From NCBI GenBank assembly GCA_023512835.1, contig CM042087.1, forward strand, positions 46,420,249-46,484,248: a DNA stretch of 64,000 nt, written 5' to 3'. Positions 53,701 to 63,212 of this stretch are shown piece after piece. Below the pieces are notes generated by a model. It did not search any database. It saw only the letters and a program-made list of their open reading frames with translations, and was not told the origin of the DNA. Both the position numbers and the translations under genes were made by a program. This DNA comes from Taxillus chinensis. Lineage: Eukaryota > Streptophyta > Magnoliopsida > Santalales > Loranthaceae. Positions within the stretch are counted from its first letter, which is position 1; the number at the start of each line of letters is the position of its first letter.

Positions 53701-56700
53701 TAAATTTGAATTTTAATGAGTATAAGACTTCATTTGATACTTTTAGTATAATTTTATTATTTTAAAATTAAATTTGCTCATTTAATATTATATATTTTGT
53801 ATATATTTTAAAAAAATTATTGTCGACGATTGAGGCGCCCGCCTCACCGTACAGCTTCGATTTCGTATAGTACCACATTCTGTATTTTCGAACCTTGGAT
53901 GTTAGTGAAAGTACACAAGTAGAAATAGTTGCATATTTACGTAAGTTTACTAATATTCAATAATTATATGAAGTGATTTTAATATATATTGAACTGTAAA
54001 TTCATATATAATTCTAGGTTACATCAAATTGTTTTGATGTAGAAAAGAAAAAGGGCATTGTCATTGAGGCAGAAAATGAACCGGAGTTGAATGACTTATC
54101 CAATGATGAAGATGAACCATATTGGAATCCTGACAGCTTATTGAAAGAACATTAAATTGCTTATTTATTTAAGTTATTGAATTTTTTGGTTTGATATATG
54201 ACTAGACTTAAATTTTAATTTTAATGAGTGTGAGACTTCATTTGATACTTGTAGTATAGTTTTATTATTTTAAAATTAAATTTGTTCATTTAATTTTATA
54301 TATTTTGTATATATTTAAAGAAAATGTCGATGGTTGAAGCGCCCGCTTCGCCGTACAGCTTCGATTCTGTATTGTACCGCATTTCGTATTTTTCAACCTT
54401 GACTTCTATATATTAAAAAATAATTATCGTTGATGGTTGAGGCACGCGCCTAAACTGTATTGAGGCGTTTGCCTTAGCATACGGCATCGAATCCATACCG
54501 TACTGCCTCCGTGTTTTTGAACCTTGCTTCATACTGGATGGAAATAATTGATATTCATTATTTTGTAGGGAGGATACAGATATATAGATGGATGACTTGC
54601 CGCCTACTTTAACACTTTTTAAATGGACTAAGCGGCCCACTATAACTAATAGCTTATAGATGGTAATATTATAATATTCATTTCCATCTCAAATTCTCCT
54701 ACTTTTTTCAAATTCTGCCATCATTATTGCAATAACTAAGGCATTAGAATATTGTTGCTGAGAAGTTGTACCTCCTTCCCAGAGCTTGTAGAAAGTTCTG
54801 CATGTTACCCACAAGAAGGGCAAACAGCACAAGGCCTAACCCAATGATCAGCATAGTGAAAAGGACTTCCCAGACAAAATAGCTTGGGGTTTGATTGCCA
54901 GCCAGAGTACTGATTTGCTTCAAAAATTGCCATCCATGGACATAATGTCAATCACGTTATCAATTACAAAAGAAAAAAGGCTAGTAATAACTAAAGCAGC
55001 TAGGTGAACTTTAACATTGTCCAAGAAGATATTAATTATTTCAAAAGTTATATTTGAAAGTAACTTCAAAATAGATGCAACATAATAATCTGCATAATCT
55101 AATAGGCATAGTTGTTAACCCATGGTCACTTTAAAAAAAAAAAAATTGTTTAGCCAGTGACTTGTTACTACTCAATACCTGTAAAGAGCACAAGTGACTT
55201 TAATGAAAAATAAACATATGCAAAAATATATTGCACAAAACAAGAATTCTAAGTTTTTTAATAATTAAATGATACAATTAGAATAAATGTTCAAAGTTTT
55301 CTTAAAAAAACAAAATGAAAATACTACATAAAACCATCCAAGACCCCAAAAAAATCAAACTAAAGACAACTCGATAATCTCAAAAGCCATCCCCACCATT
55401 GGATTTATTTATGGATTTTCACTGTCAACCTCTCCCATTCATCTTCATAAAAATAAACAGTGACATACATCACAAATCATAGCATCTCTATCATTTACGC
55501 AAAAAATTTAAGGCCACATGCTTTGATTTCGCTAACGACTCCAATAAACCCATTTTAGTACTATCCGACCAAATAACTTCATCTCCATTATTTTCAATAT
55601 CAACCTCTGCATAATCATTTATCTTCTTTTCTTTTCATTTTTTATTATTGTCTTTTAGCCACTTACAAAAATAATCTTTAAATTCTTTTAAAACTTTTCA
55701 AAAGGATTCACATCACTGAGTACATGCCAAATGAATTTTCATCCTATCCATGCCCCCAAAATAATTACTTTCAAAGTAGTTGCATCTCAATAAAAAAATT
55801 CCCCTATTAATCTTTGTACAAACTGTTAATCTTAATAAAAAAAATTACCATGAAATGTCTTCATTGAGTATTCCTTTCATCGTATTACACTATTTGTTAA
55901 CTAGTGAGTGGTGGCTAATTGATTGTTATGCTTGCAAGTTGCTGCCACTCAATGAGTCCTTTTCTATCGAACTGCTTACTACCAACTGTCTTTCTTCATT
56001 GTACTTTTTTTCTCACTGTATTTGGTGTTTTTTACCTCACTGCTAATTGTTTTTTAAAATCCTTTCTCATGTATTAATATGTAGTTATTGTAATGAAGTT
56101 GATTTGATACAATATCACATATCATATTAATATATAAAATCATCACAACCACTATCTTCATTTTATCTCAGAGGGTCACCTTTTCAATTTCAACTTCAAC
56201 TTCAATAATACTTTTCATTTTGTCTTTATTTTTATTGAATATTCACGTTGATTAAGACCCAATAGCAACCTATAAAAATAATATAATATCATTTAAAAAA
56301 TAAAGAGGTTTTTTTTTGCTCTTTATTTGTGGAAATAAAGAATCCTCTAGGAAATAACTCTAATACATTATTAATTATCCAATACAACTTGATATATATA
56401 TATACATATAGATTTAAGTTCACTCAAAATAGCGTTCAATCTTTTAGAAATATGTGCTTTTGGGGAGATATATTTAGAAGTTATTTTTAAGGTAAGTAAT
56501 TATAAACTTGTAGTGATCTATATTACATTATAATACATATTAATACAGATTATATATAATCCTTAGAGTAAAATATTTTCTTTAGGAAAAATCATATTTA
56601 ATTCATGCTTTAAAGAGCAGTGGATGAGAGCAAACATCATTTCTTAAAACTAAACCAAAATCTTTAATCTCAATAAAATAGGATCATTTATATAAACCAA

Positions 56701-59700
56701 AACAAATATAAAGCTTATATTGAATCCAAAACATAGATCCTTTTCTTCCAAAAATTATCTATCACCATGTTTTCTTTCAAATCTAACAATTCAAAACCTT
56801 TTGTTACATAAAATAATGATGGATTTGTGATCAGCTACATCATGCCCAATTCGCATTGTGAAAAATACTAAGCGCCAAATAAGAAAATAGGTAAAAGAGA
56901 AATCAATGGTGCCACAAAGACAGACAGCATAGGATATGAACAACAGGATAGTGAGACAACTGAGGTGCTGATACAAACAAACAATGTGAACTGCAAAAGC
57001 TATGTTGAGGAGTGAAAGCAGAACCAAGATGAAATCCCAAGGGGGCCAAGAAGTGCAGAAATTGTGATTCAAACCAAGTTTTCTATCCTAAGGGATCAAA
57101 AAGCTTGCTTCATTGAAGATCAAAAAATACAAAAAGTATTGAAGATGAGAAACTTTTCAAAATTGAGGGAGGGCCATGGCCCCCTTCAAAAGCCTCTGGT
57201 TCCACCCCTGTTGAGGAGAGTAATCGTTAGCTTTACAAGACTGCCAACAAGAGCCCTATAACTAGTGACATCTTGTGAGGGCCCATAAACATCGGGAGTG
57301 AGCTTTTGGTAAAGCTCAAGAGGAGAGACCGCACAAGTGTATGAGAGCAGCTTTTGAAAGGACATTCATAGTGTGCTTTTGGAAAAACTGCCAACAATTA
57401 TAATACCATCAAGAAAATAACAAAGCAAACAAAACTTCCACTTCGTGGAAGTAATATTAGAAATATTATCACTATTTGTAGCAGAATTATGAGTGAACAT
57501 GGCATGATTGTATTGTGTCGAAGAAAACTAGTGGCAGTAATATCCTAGCTGAACTTTTAAAATTCTCAAACCAAGCCTGAAAAGCCTATTTATGACAAGG
57601 GAAACCTTTGTCCCCTTTACTATCTGTTGTTGTTATAGAGGACTTTAGTTGCATGGTTGACAAAGCTCTTAATGTTGGCCAATTATTTGGCTTTTCTATA
57701 GGTAATGTGGATGGCGCTCCATTGGTTGTCTCTTATTTATTATTTGTTAATGACACTTTCTTGTTTTGCGACAAGGATCCAAAGGCCATTTCCACTTACG
57801 TTCTATCCTTATTTAGCTTGAAGGGTTGAGAATCAATTTAGGAAAATCAAGGTTGGTTCTAACAGCTCAGCTGTCTTGTTTAGCAAAGCTTGATGATATC
57901 TTAGTATGCAAAATTGCGACATTGCCTTCAAAGTATTTGAGTTTACCTTTGGGGGTAAAATTTAAAGCTAAATCTATTGAAAATCAGATTATTGAAAAAA
58001 TGGAACAACGGTTGGTAGGGTGAAAGCATTTTTACCTTTCTAAGGGACGTTAGGTCACCCTTAAGAGTACACTCCAACCTTCCCTCCTACTTTTCTCTTT
58101 TCAATCCCCACTGCTGTGGTCACTCGGATTGAACAAATTCAACCATAGTTATTAAAGGCGCACCTAAGGCGCTCCTAGGCGCAAATCCCAGGCAGGCACA
58201 GGGGTTGCGTCCGCCTTTCTTCCAGTCGAGGCGACGTCCGTGAAACCCACCTTAAGCGCACTTTTTAGCGCTTCATCCCCAGGCGCTAGGCATCGCGAAG
58301 GCGCGCCTTGAGGAGACGACCCGATCGTGCATCAATTATATGATATTTCGAAACGAAAAAAAAAGAAAGGAAAGAATCGTGCGATCGTGCGTACCAGCAG
58401 GCCAGCGGCAACCTTCGGCGACGGCAAATCAGGTGCGTCGTTCTTTCTTCTCTCTTCTCCGAATGCCGCTGCAACGTTGACGCGTCTCTTGCTGTCGACA
58501 ACGCTAGTGTTCCCGACAACGATTCCCAGCGACGATTTCCAATGCCGCACCTCTCTGCAAAGTCAATCCCGGCGATGCGTCGCGCTTGCCACCTCTCTGT
58601 GATGCATCGCGCTCGCGTCTTCTCTCTTTCTCGTTCGCGTCTCCTTTGGATCGTTTTTTTTCCCAATCATTTTTTTTCGTCTATTTTTTTCCCTGCGTCA
58701 ACGCAAGAGACTCTTATTTTATTTCTATGCTATTATTTATTTTTACTGCTCCATCTCAATATTTAATAATAATTATTCTATTATTTATTTTTGTAATCCA
58801 TGAAGATATGTTGAGGGTTACAAGTCTGGTGATGATGATAATGTTTCCTTGGTGAGGAGGATGTTTAAATTTATCATTTAGAATATTTATGCTTTAAACT
58901 GTTAAGGTTGTAATAATTTTACATTTCAGTAGTTTACTATAATTGAGAGTATTGACTTATTTAAGTTTAAATTGATGTGTTTATTTCATTAGTATATTTT
59001 ATAATTTTTTTATACAAAGGTGTGCCTAAGTCCTTCGGGCCCGCTTTTTTTTTGCGCCTTGCGTCTAGTCCAGGCCCAGCCTTTGCGCCTTAGGTGGGCC
59101 TTGCGCCTTTAATAACTATGAATTCAACGGAATTTCCTATGAGAGACTACAATGGAGGTGGCTAAGTTTCACTTGGTCAAGGGAAAATCAATGTGCAAAC
59201 CCTTTTCTCATGGTGGCATGACTAGGTAAGTGGTTGTGACGGTTTGGTGTGGAAAGGAAGGCTTTTTGAAGAAAAGCCATTATGATGAAATATGAGGTGG
59301 GTGGGTTTCCAAGGTTTCTAGTGGGCCTCATGTTGTCATCTAATGGAAGTCGATTCACTCTAGATGACCCATGTTTTCCAAATCTGTGGTGTTTGATGTG
59401 GGGTTGGGTCTTCTATTCAATTTTGGGACGATGTTTAGAGTCATTGAAGTTTGTCTTCCTTGAGTTGTACTACATTGCTTGCATTACTGATGCCCGTGTG
59501 GCTGATTTTGCTCATTTATGGACTCTAGTGTGCATTGAGAGGTGAGTTTTACCCTTTTAGCTTAGGATTGGGAGTTGAAGGTCTTTTCTTCTTTCTTTGA
59601 TCTTGTACTCTGTTACTCCCCGCCGTTCTGAGAAGGAAAGATGTGTTGGGTTCTGACTCGGTCTAGGCTTCCATGTGAAGTCCTTCTATTTTGTTCTTCA

Positions 59701-62700
59701 CCCTGTTGGGTCCGGCCGTTTTCCATGGAAAAGCATTTGGAGGCCTAAGATTTCCCCAAGTGTAACCTTCTTTGTATGGAATGCTACCTTAAGAAAAAAT
59801 TTACTCGTAAATAATTTACATCATCACAGATTGTGTATCGTGAGCTGATACTACATGTATAAGATGGATGGAGAGTTTGTGGACCATCTTTTTTTCCACT
59901 AGTTCCACTGGCCTATTGCACAATGCTCACGGATATAATTCTTGATTTGTTTGGTTTTCACTAGGTGATGCCTTAAAGTATTTGTAACCACCTTTATTGC
60001 TGGTATGAGAGTGTGGGTTGACGATCAGTGATTTGGTAAGCTATTCCTCATTATATTTTATGGTGTATTTGGAGTGAGAGGATTGCACAACTTTTCAACC
60101 ACTTTGAGCTCAATGTAAAGGCAATTAAGTCTCATTTCTTTGATTCTCTTCTTGAGAGGATGTTAGTTACTAGGCGTTTTAGGTTGTTATCTGCGTTTGA
60201 ACTCCTTGATTCTTGTTGCTTTTCAGTTGATTATTTTTTTGTTTATAAGTTGGTTATAATTTTGTTCTTGTACACTTCTTGTGTGCATGGTTTGATCAAT
60301 AATTTTTTTTACATATTAAAAAAAAACTCTTCCTGAATATCCCCATGCTTAAATTGATTGATTCTTAATTTCTTATTCTATATTTGGTCTTTTGTGCTTA
60401 AATTGTGCTATTTGAGCTAACAAATATTTGAATGGGTCAAATTTTATATCTCAGGGACTTTGAAACAAAAAAGATGAAAAGGGGCAAAAAGAGTCCTATT
60501 CTCACGTCAAAGGGGAAAACATGCAATGGCATCCAATATGTGGAGTTTGATTTCAATGCTGCAACATTTTGAATGTCGTGGTTTCAAAGAAGGTCCATAT
60601 TGCCGCAAGGTTTGATGGATGCAGTGACATTGTGACTCAAGGAGACGAGAGCACCTACAAGTCTGTGTGCCATGGCATGGAAACACCTATAGGCTGCCAC
60701 AGCGTCTCTTCAGAGTTTCTTTTTCTTTTTTTTTTTCTTTACATTTTTTCCCTTTTTACAATGTTTCCCATAAATACCCTCTTGGTATCCTGTTTTCGGG
60801 CATTTTTGGACAACTTGTAAAGAACTCTCGATGGTTTAGACAGCCAATTTAAAGGTGATGTTGAGGCAGAAAAGCAAGGAGATCAAGGAGGATTAAGCCA
60901 GGCAGATTAAAGATTCATCTTGGATTATCTTATTTCTTTCTCCTAACTATGGTACCTCAAATTATCATTAGTTTTTATGTATGTGCAACTAAACCCTTCT
61001 CTTGAGTAAAAGATAAAAGTCCTGTGCAATTTGTTTAATTTATGAAAGATTTCATTATTTAATGCTCTCATATTGTTAATCTCTTGTTCTAGCTTCCAGG
61101 TTAGTTAATTGCATGTTAAAGGCTAATGCATGATGGATCTAGTGATGAGGCATGTTAATAGAATAGTTAGAATATTATTAGAACTAGGTAATGTATGACA
61201 CAGAGATATGCATACTCTTAGATCATTATTTTGTGGGTATAACATGGCAGTGCTTCCACATAAAACCAATTTGTGGCACCTAATAAGTTCGTAGAATGTC
61301 ATGATCACATGAATAGACACGAGGAAAGGTTGAATATATGTTTCATATGCACAAAAGCCATAGTACATGCATTAGGGAGCTAGAAGGAGAGAACTTAGAT
61401 AACAAAGATATCATAAATTGACAGAATGATTTGATATTGGCTTAGGAGTAACTTGCCATGTAAGCCTAATTAAACCAAAGGCATGAAGTTAGCCCTGCTA
61501 CCTATAGTAGATTATAACACATGAAGGGTTGTATATGGGCCCGAAAGAGGCCATTATCCAAATGATTAAACAACATATTCATGAAGTACTCTAAATGAAA
61601 TTATCCAAAAAAGGAAAAAAAAGTCATATGGTAAAATGTACATTCAAAAATAAAGAATACCTGAAAACCCCAAAACAATGAATATATGTATCTCTTGATA
61701 GGACTTTCTTCTGCGGTTAGCATGACAGATTGTAAATAGATTCCATAATTAAAGGACTTGCCTTCAAAACAGGCAACCGCTTGTTCATTTGTTGTCCAGT
61801 TGGTCCACGTCAAAGATGAACCAAATTCTCTACTTTCATGACCACGTCCACAATCAAGGAATTTTGTACAAGACTCAATTCTAGAACTATGGCAGGCATC
61901 CCGCAAACATTGATTTACCCTCTGAAATATTAAAAAATAAAATAAAAATGATAAGCACTAATAACTTGCAACATTCACAAATGCAATGGGAAGAAACAAA
62001 AACACCAAAAAAAATGTAAATGATTGCTTACTATGTGGATGATTTTTCTTTTTCTTTTTCCTTATATAAATTTTCCACACAAATCCATTCCAAACACAAG
62101 TCAGGCATCTAGCAGACATTTATTTACCCTATGTTTATTTTATTTTATTTTATTTTTTCAAAGTAACTATCAGTAGAACAATGTAATTATTATTTTTACA
62201 GATATTGACACACATAACTTGTTACTTTCACAACTGTCATAGGCTGAAACAAGAACCCTAAAAATGAAAATTATTTGTACCATATATAAGTAGGAAAACA
62301 ATCATAGATCGCTAATATGTGTTATTCAATTTTAGGATGACAAAACAAAATTTCTACCAGAATTACATGCAGTTCCATTCTAACATTCTAACACAAATAT
62401 TATATAGAAAAAAAAACACTTGAACTATCTACTGCTAGTAACTACAAATATACTCATGATCATGATATGATCCAAATATGGCAACTTTTTTTAAAGAAGC
62501 AGCAATCATGATTAAGCTCAAAATTTAAAAGGTTTGGCAATCAGTGGACAATGGACAATGAAAACTTTACGGACATGCAGTTTTATAATTATATCACCTA
62601 GAGTCACATCACCAAGAAAATCAGATGAATGTCAGACTTAAGGGGGTCTCAAAACAAAAAACAGAACCGAGGAACCAGAATATGCCACAAAGAACAGCCA

Positions 62701-62982
62701 AACCAAATCAAAATTTCAACAACCTCTACACACCTGCAGCCCAAACAGGTACCAAGATGATCCAATGACATGGCTAGTCAAAACGAATGTGAGGAGATTT
62801 ATGATGAAATTAGCCCAGGCCGACTCAAATATAAAGCCAGTAGGAGATTGGCCAGCAAGCAAAGGCAGGAACTTGTACAACCTGGGAATGTACTGAACAA
62901 GCACTGCAGCACGTAGAAGGTTTTTTGCATAATTTGCTCCAGAAGATCCCAGGTATTTTGGTAAGACCGACAGAATAAGAAT
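36833..62982 (-). CDS. Cyclic nucleotide-gated channel, CNGC19/20-like, 3' eight exons (5' end off window)
   Basis: Minus-strand exons 62734-62982, 61661-61921, 54772-54917, 43369-43446, 43025-43154, 41862-42108, 37663-37825 and 36833-36941 join in phase at GT-AG introns into 460 aa plus stop. In order: S4-S5 region with VLVQYIPRLYKFLPL; the S5 helix and extracellular turret; the pore with filter TLAGNQ, the AGN type of the CNGC19/20 group; S6 (LIIGLGLVLFALLVGNMQNF); the C-linker (REAERYNWAATRGVNE); the cNMP-binding domain with the phosphate cassette EGDVCGEELLTWSLE; and a C-terminal IQ motif (AHIQVAWKYRQRRLKR). Known role: calcium-permeable channels gated or modulated by cyclic nucleotides and calmodulin; CNGC19/20 act in plant immunity and salt responses. 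The first 300 or so residues must lie right of 64000. Introns of 11.3, 6.7 and 4 kb are filled with transposons. Confidence 0.92.
38717..39960 (+). mobile_element. Copia retrotransposon fragment (linker to reverse transcriptase) in CNGC intron
   Basis: Degenerate translation shows the Copia polymerase: an ...YTQ-YGIDYQETF-like segment at about 39390-39430, CKLKKTLYGLK-like at about 39590-39625, and ADHTLFCF at about 39690-39717. The catalytic motif YVDDMIVTG lies at about 39920-39950. Stops and frameshifts abound. A Tourist MITE splits it. The insertion marks the end of homology with the duplicate CNGC segment. Confidence 0.75.
39722..39887. mobile_element. Tourist-like MITE nested in the Copia fragment
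   Basis: The 166-bp element starts gagcattaatagtagatta and ends complementary (tatattactaatgttt). It is flanked by TAA at 39719-39721 and 39888-39890. Removing it with one TAA places the HTLFCF block directly ahead of the YVDD block in the same frame, which confirms it as a secondary insertion. Confidence 0.8.
40627..41404 (+). pseudogene. Unidentified gene fragment interrupted by a hAT element
   Basis: On either side of the hAT element, the plus-strand reading is continuous when the element is ignored. LTIYFTEDRIALERP comes before it, and PDLDVLAKQVSQVSKK then a stop and LNALVDKLQLGTQS after it. This looks like a decayed protein-coding fragment captured in the CNGC intron. I do not recognise the family. 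Confidence 0.35.
40704..41287. mobile_element. hAT-type non-autonomous element with perfect 8-bp target duplication
   Basis: The 584-bp element has ends atggttcgaag and (complement of the right end) tcatggttcaaag. It is flanked by identical gagaggcc at 40696-40703 and 41288-41295. The interior has GC-rich subterminal parts (gaccgcgacgtctgcgaccg) and an AT-rich centre, with no transposase. Confidence 0.85.
44155..45063 (+). mobile_element. LTR (477 bp), primer site and gag-like remnant
   Basis: The LTR 44155-44631 begins tgttaaaatctg and ends tttttaaca. A tRNA-Met primer site TGGTATCAAAGCC starts immediately at 44632. Downstream, a short frame at about 44771 (MSNIKETSAISQREKMGRTQ) and the frame 44870-45063 look like a broken gag. 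No second LTR was found, so this is the 5' end of a truncated element. Confidence 0.7.
45379..46119. mobile_element. hAT-type non-autonomous element, 741 bp
   Basis: The target duplication gattttac is perfect (45371-45378 and 46120-46127). The ends are imperfect inverted repeats rich in gcgcc-tagcgctt motifs (left aacgagcgccctagcgctta, right complement agtgctaggcgcacttaaag). There is no coding capacity. It resembles the element at 58144-59120 in its GCGCCT-rich ends. Confidence 0.8.
46572..46797. repeat. Two-copy tandem repeat, unit about 112 bp
   Basis: Unit 1 (about 46572-46681) and unit 2 (about 46682-46797) share taatttagt-agaga-atttta, agtcaaacccc and tagctaatgcaaagatg in the same order. 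Diverged by about a tenth. In CNGC intron. Confidence 0.75.
47366..47530. repeat. Minisatellite of about 55-58 bp, nearly three units
   Basis: Repeating core: cttttt-ccttcgtcg, then acatagac-aa, then tacacttt-tcgcaacaa. Units start near 47366, 47423 and 47478. A TATA-like gtatataaga lies about 60 bases downstream, so it may be inside an old LTR. Confidence 0.65.
48930..49525. repeat. Pair of LTR-like direct repeats
   Basis: 48930-49083 and 49349-49525 share gttggtctttt-aattgg, gaatttggatacaattagtc and agcttc-atatt-cat in the same order. Spacing is about 420 bp. A 15-base G run lies at about 48921-48935. They probably derive from one LTR family; no coding sequence links them. Confidence 0.55.
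50736..54154 (+). pseudogene. hAT transposase relic (DUF659 to dimerisation domain)
   Basis: Frameshifted but recognisable in order. NNPSFVSVCRAITRYKIGLK and VPGSYEFKTNILKKKVENTK come first. ILSDGWQDIKGRQLINILVN (50.9-51.16 kb) is the DUF659 catalytic region. WWTLCAAHSVDLILEKI is at about 51340, then SQRWRESSWANKA, then HHPLHASAYFLNPKF at about 51940. LTCSSSDCEQNWSAFNWI, the hAT dimerisation signature, is at about 52310. After an inserted element the C-terminus resumes: STQVEIVAYLRKFTN near 53910 and DEPYWNPDSLLKEH then stop at 54154. Not functional. Confidence 0.85.
52609..53895. mobile_element. Inner non-autonomous hAT element, nested in the transposase relic
   Basis: It interrupts the transposase C-terminal reading (...GKDG | DVSESTQVEIVAYL). 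Its right 250 bases (about 53647-53890) duplicate the right end of the host element (about 54160-54400), with the same attgc-tatttatttaagt and cgtacagcttcgatt segments. It is therefore a deletion derivative of the same family. The left end has aaggcaccgcctcgcct motifs. Ends are given to within a few bases. Confidence 0.7.
54927..57585. other. CNGC intron DNA between exon 3 of the visible set and the LINE
   Basis: AT-rich, no CNGC exon. At about 57165-57215 the phrase ggccatggcccccttcaaaa / ggttccacccctg recalls the ends of common plant transposons. A minus-strand frame at 56791-57072 reads as hydrophobic residues but resembles nothing I know. Nothing else is supported. Confidence 0.4.
57586..60330 (+). 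mobile_element. 5'-truncated LINE (plant L1 type) fragment
   Basis: The reverse-transcriptase core comes first, frameshifted: DKALNVGQLFGFSIG, then YLLFVNDTFLFC, a degenerate form of the FADD active-site motif. The thumb (RINLGKSRL; LPSKYLSLPLGVKFKAKSIE) is at 57.82-58.02 kb. After a hAT insertion, LINE sequence resumes with FHLVK and GKWL-RFGVERKAF-like text and MMKYEVGG. A zf-RVT-like tail follows (SIWRPKISPSVTFFVWNATL at about 59730-59790, then VDHLFF near 59880). It ends near an A-rich tail at about 60318-60330. Many stops, so inactive. Confidence 0.85.
58144..59120. mobile_element. hAT-type element (977 bp) splitting the LINE
   Basis: Perfect terminal inverted repeats catagttattaaaggcgc / gcgcctttaataactatg are flanked by identical 8-bp aattcaac (58136-58143 and 59121-59128). 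The interior has GC-rich subterminal blocks and no transposase. Dropping the element and one aattcaac restores the LINE reading RIEQIQRNFL, which confirms the boundaries. Open frames at 58286-58855 lie inside the element and are not genes. Confidence 0.93.
60331..61660. other. CNGC intron DNA between the LINE and exon 61661-61921
   Basis: About 60440-60900 is GC-richer and LTR-like in feel (gtcaaaggggaaaacatgca, cgcaaggtttgatggatgca) but has no paired copy or primer site. No exon is seen. The rest is AT-rich. Confidence 0.4.
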
Positions 62983-63112
62983 CTGTGAAATTAAAAAATT
63001 AAGAAACTATGTTGTGGGAAACATAAGAATCTGTGAAATTAAAAAATTAAGAAACTAGGTTTTTCGCCGGCATGCATGCTATCATTGTCCTTTTGTACTT
63101 GTTCAATGTGTG

Positions 63113-63212
63113 CATATATATATATATATACATATAGATACATATACATACATACACATAGATACATATATACATACATAGACACATACATATACATATA
63201 CATATACATATT
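63113..63212. repeat. (TA)n / (CATA)n microsatellite
   Basis: A TA run followed by about 80 bases of imperfect cata/gata tetranucleotides. In the CNGC intron or upstream DNA. Confidence 0.9.

Larger units (their letters stand above)
49922..54401 (+). mobile_element. Middle hAT element carrying the transposase relic
   Basis: The left end caaggcttgaaaatacga and the complement of the right end caaggttgaaaaatacga form clear terminal inverted repeats of about 18 bp. Interior is the transposase relic plus GC-rich subterminal blocks (gtctcgcccgcctcg left; gaagcgggcgcttc right complement). Flanks are too changed to show a clean 8-bp duplication. Confidence 0.7.
49609..54526. mobile_element. Outer hAT-family element of a three-level nest
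   Basis: Ends aatggttcaaaaagag (left) and, complemented, caaggttcaaaaacac (right) are flanked by tttcatac (49601-49608) and cttcatac (54527-54534), 7 of 8 identical. Its own sequence is 49609-49921 and 54402-54526, with aaggcaccgcc-type subterminal motifs. Everything between is a later insertion. Confidence 0.65.

Noticed and set aside
56791..57072. 93-codon hydrophobic minus-strand frame
   Set aside because: No recognisable motif, no neighbouring exons, and it sits in transposon-rich CNGC intron.
58286..58855. Cluster of overlapping frames on both strands
   Set aside because: Entirely inside the 977-bp hAT element; the frames come from its GC-rich subterminal sequence.
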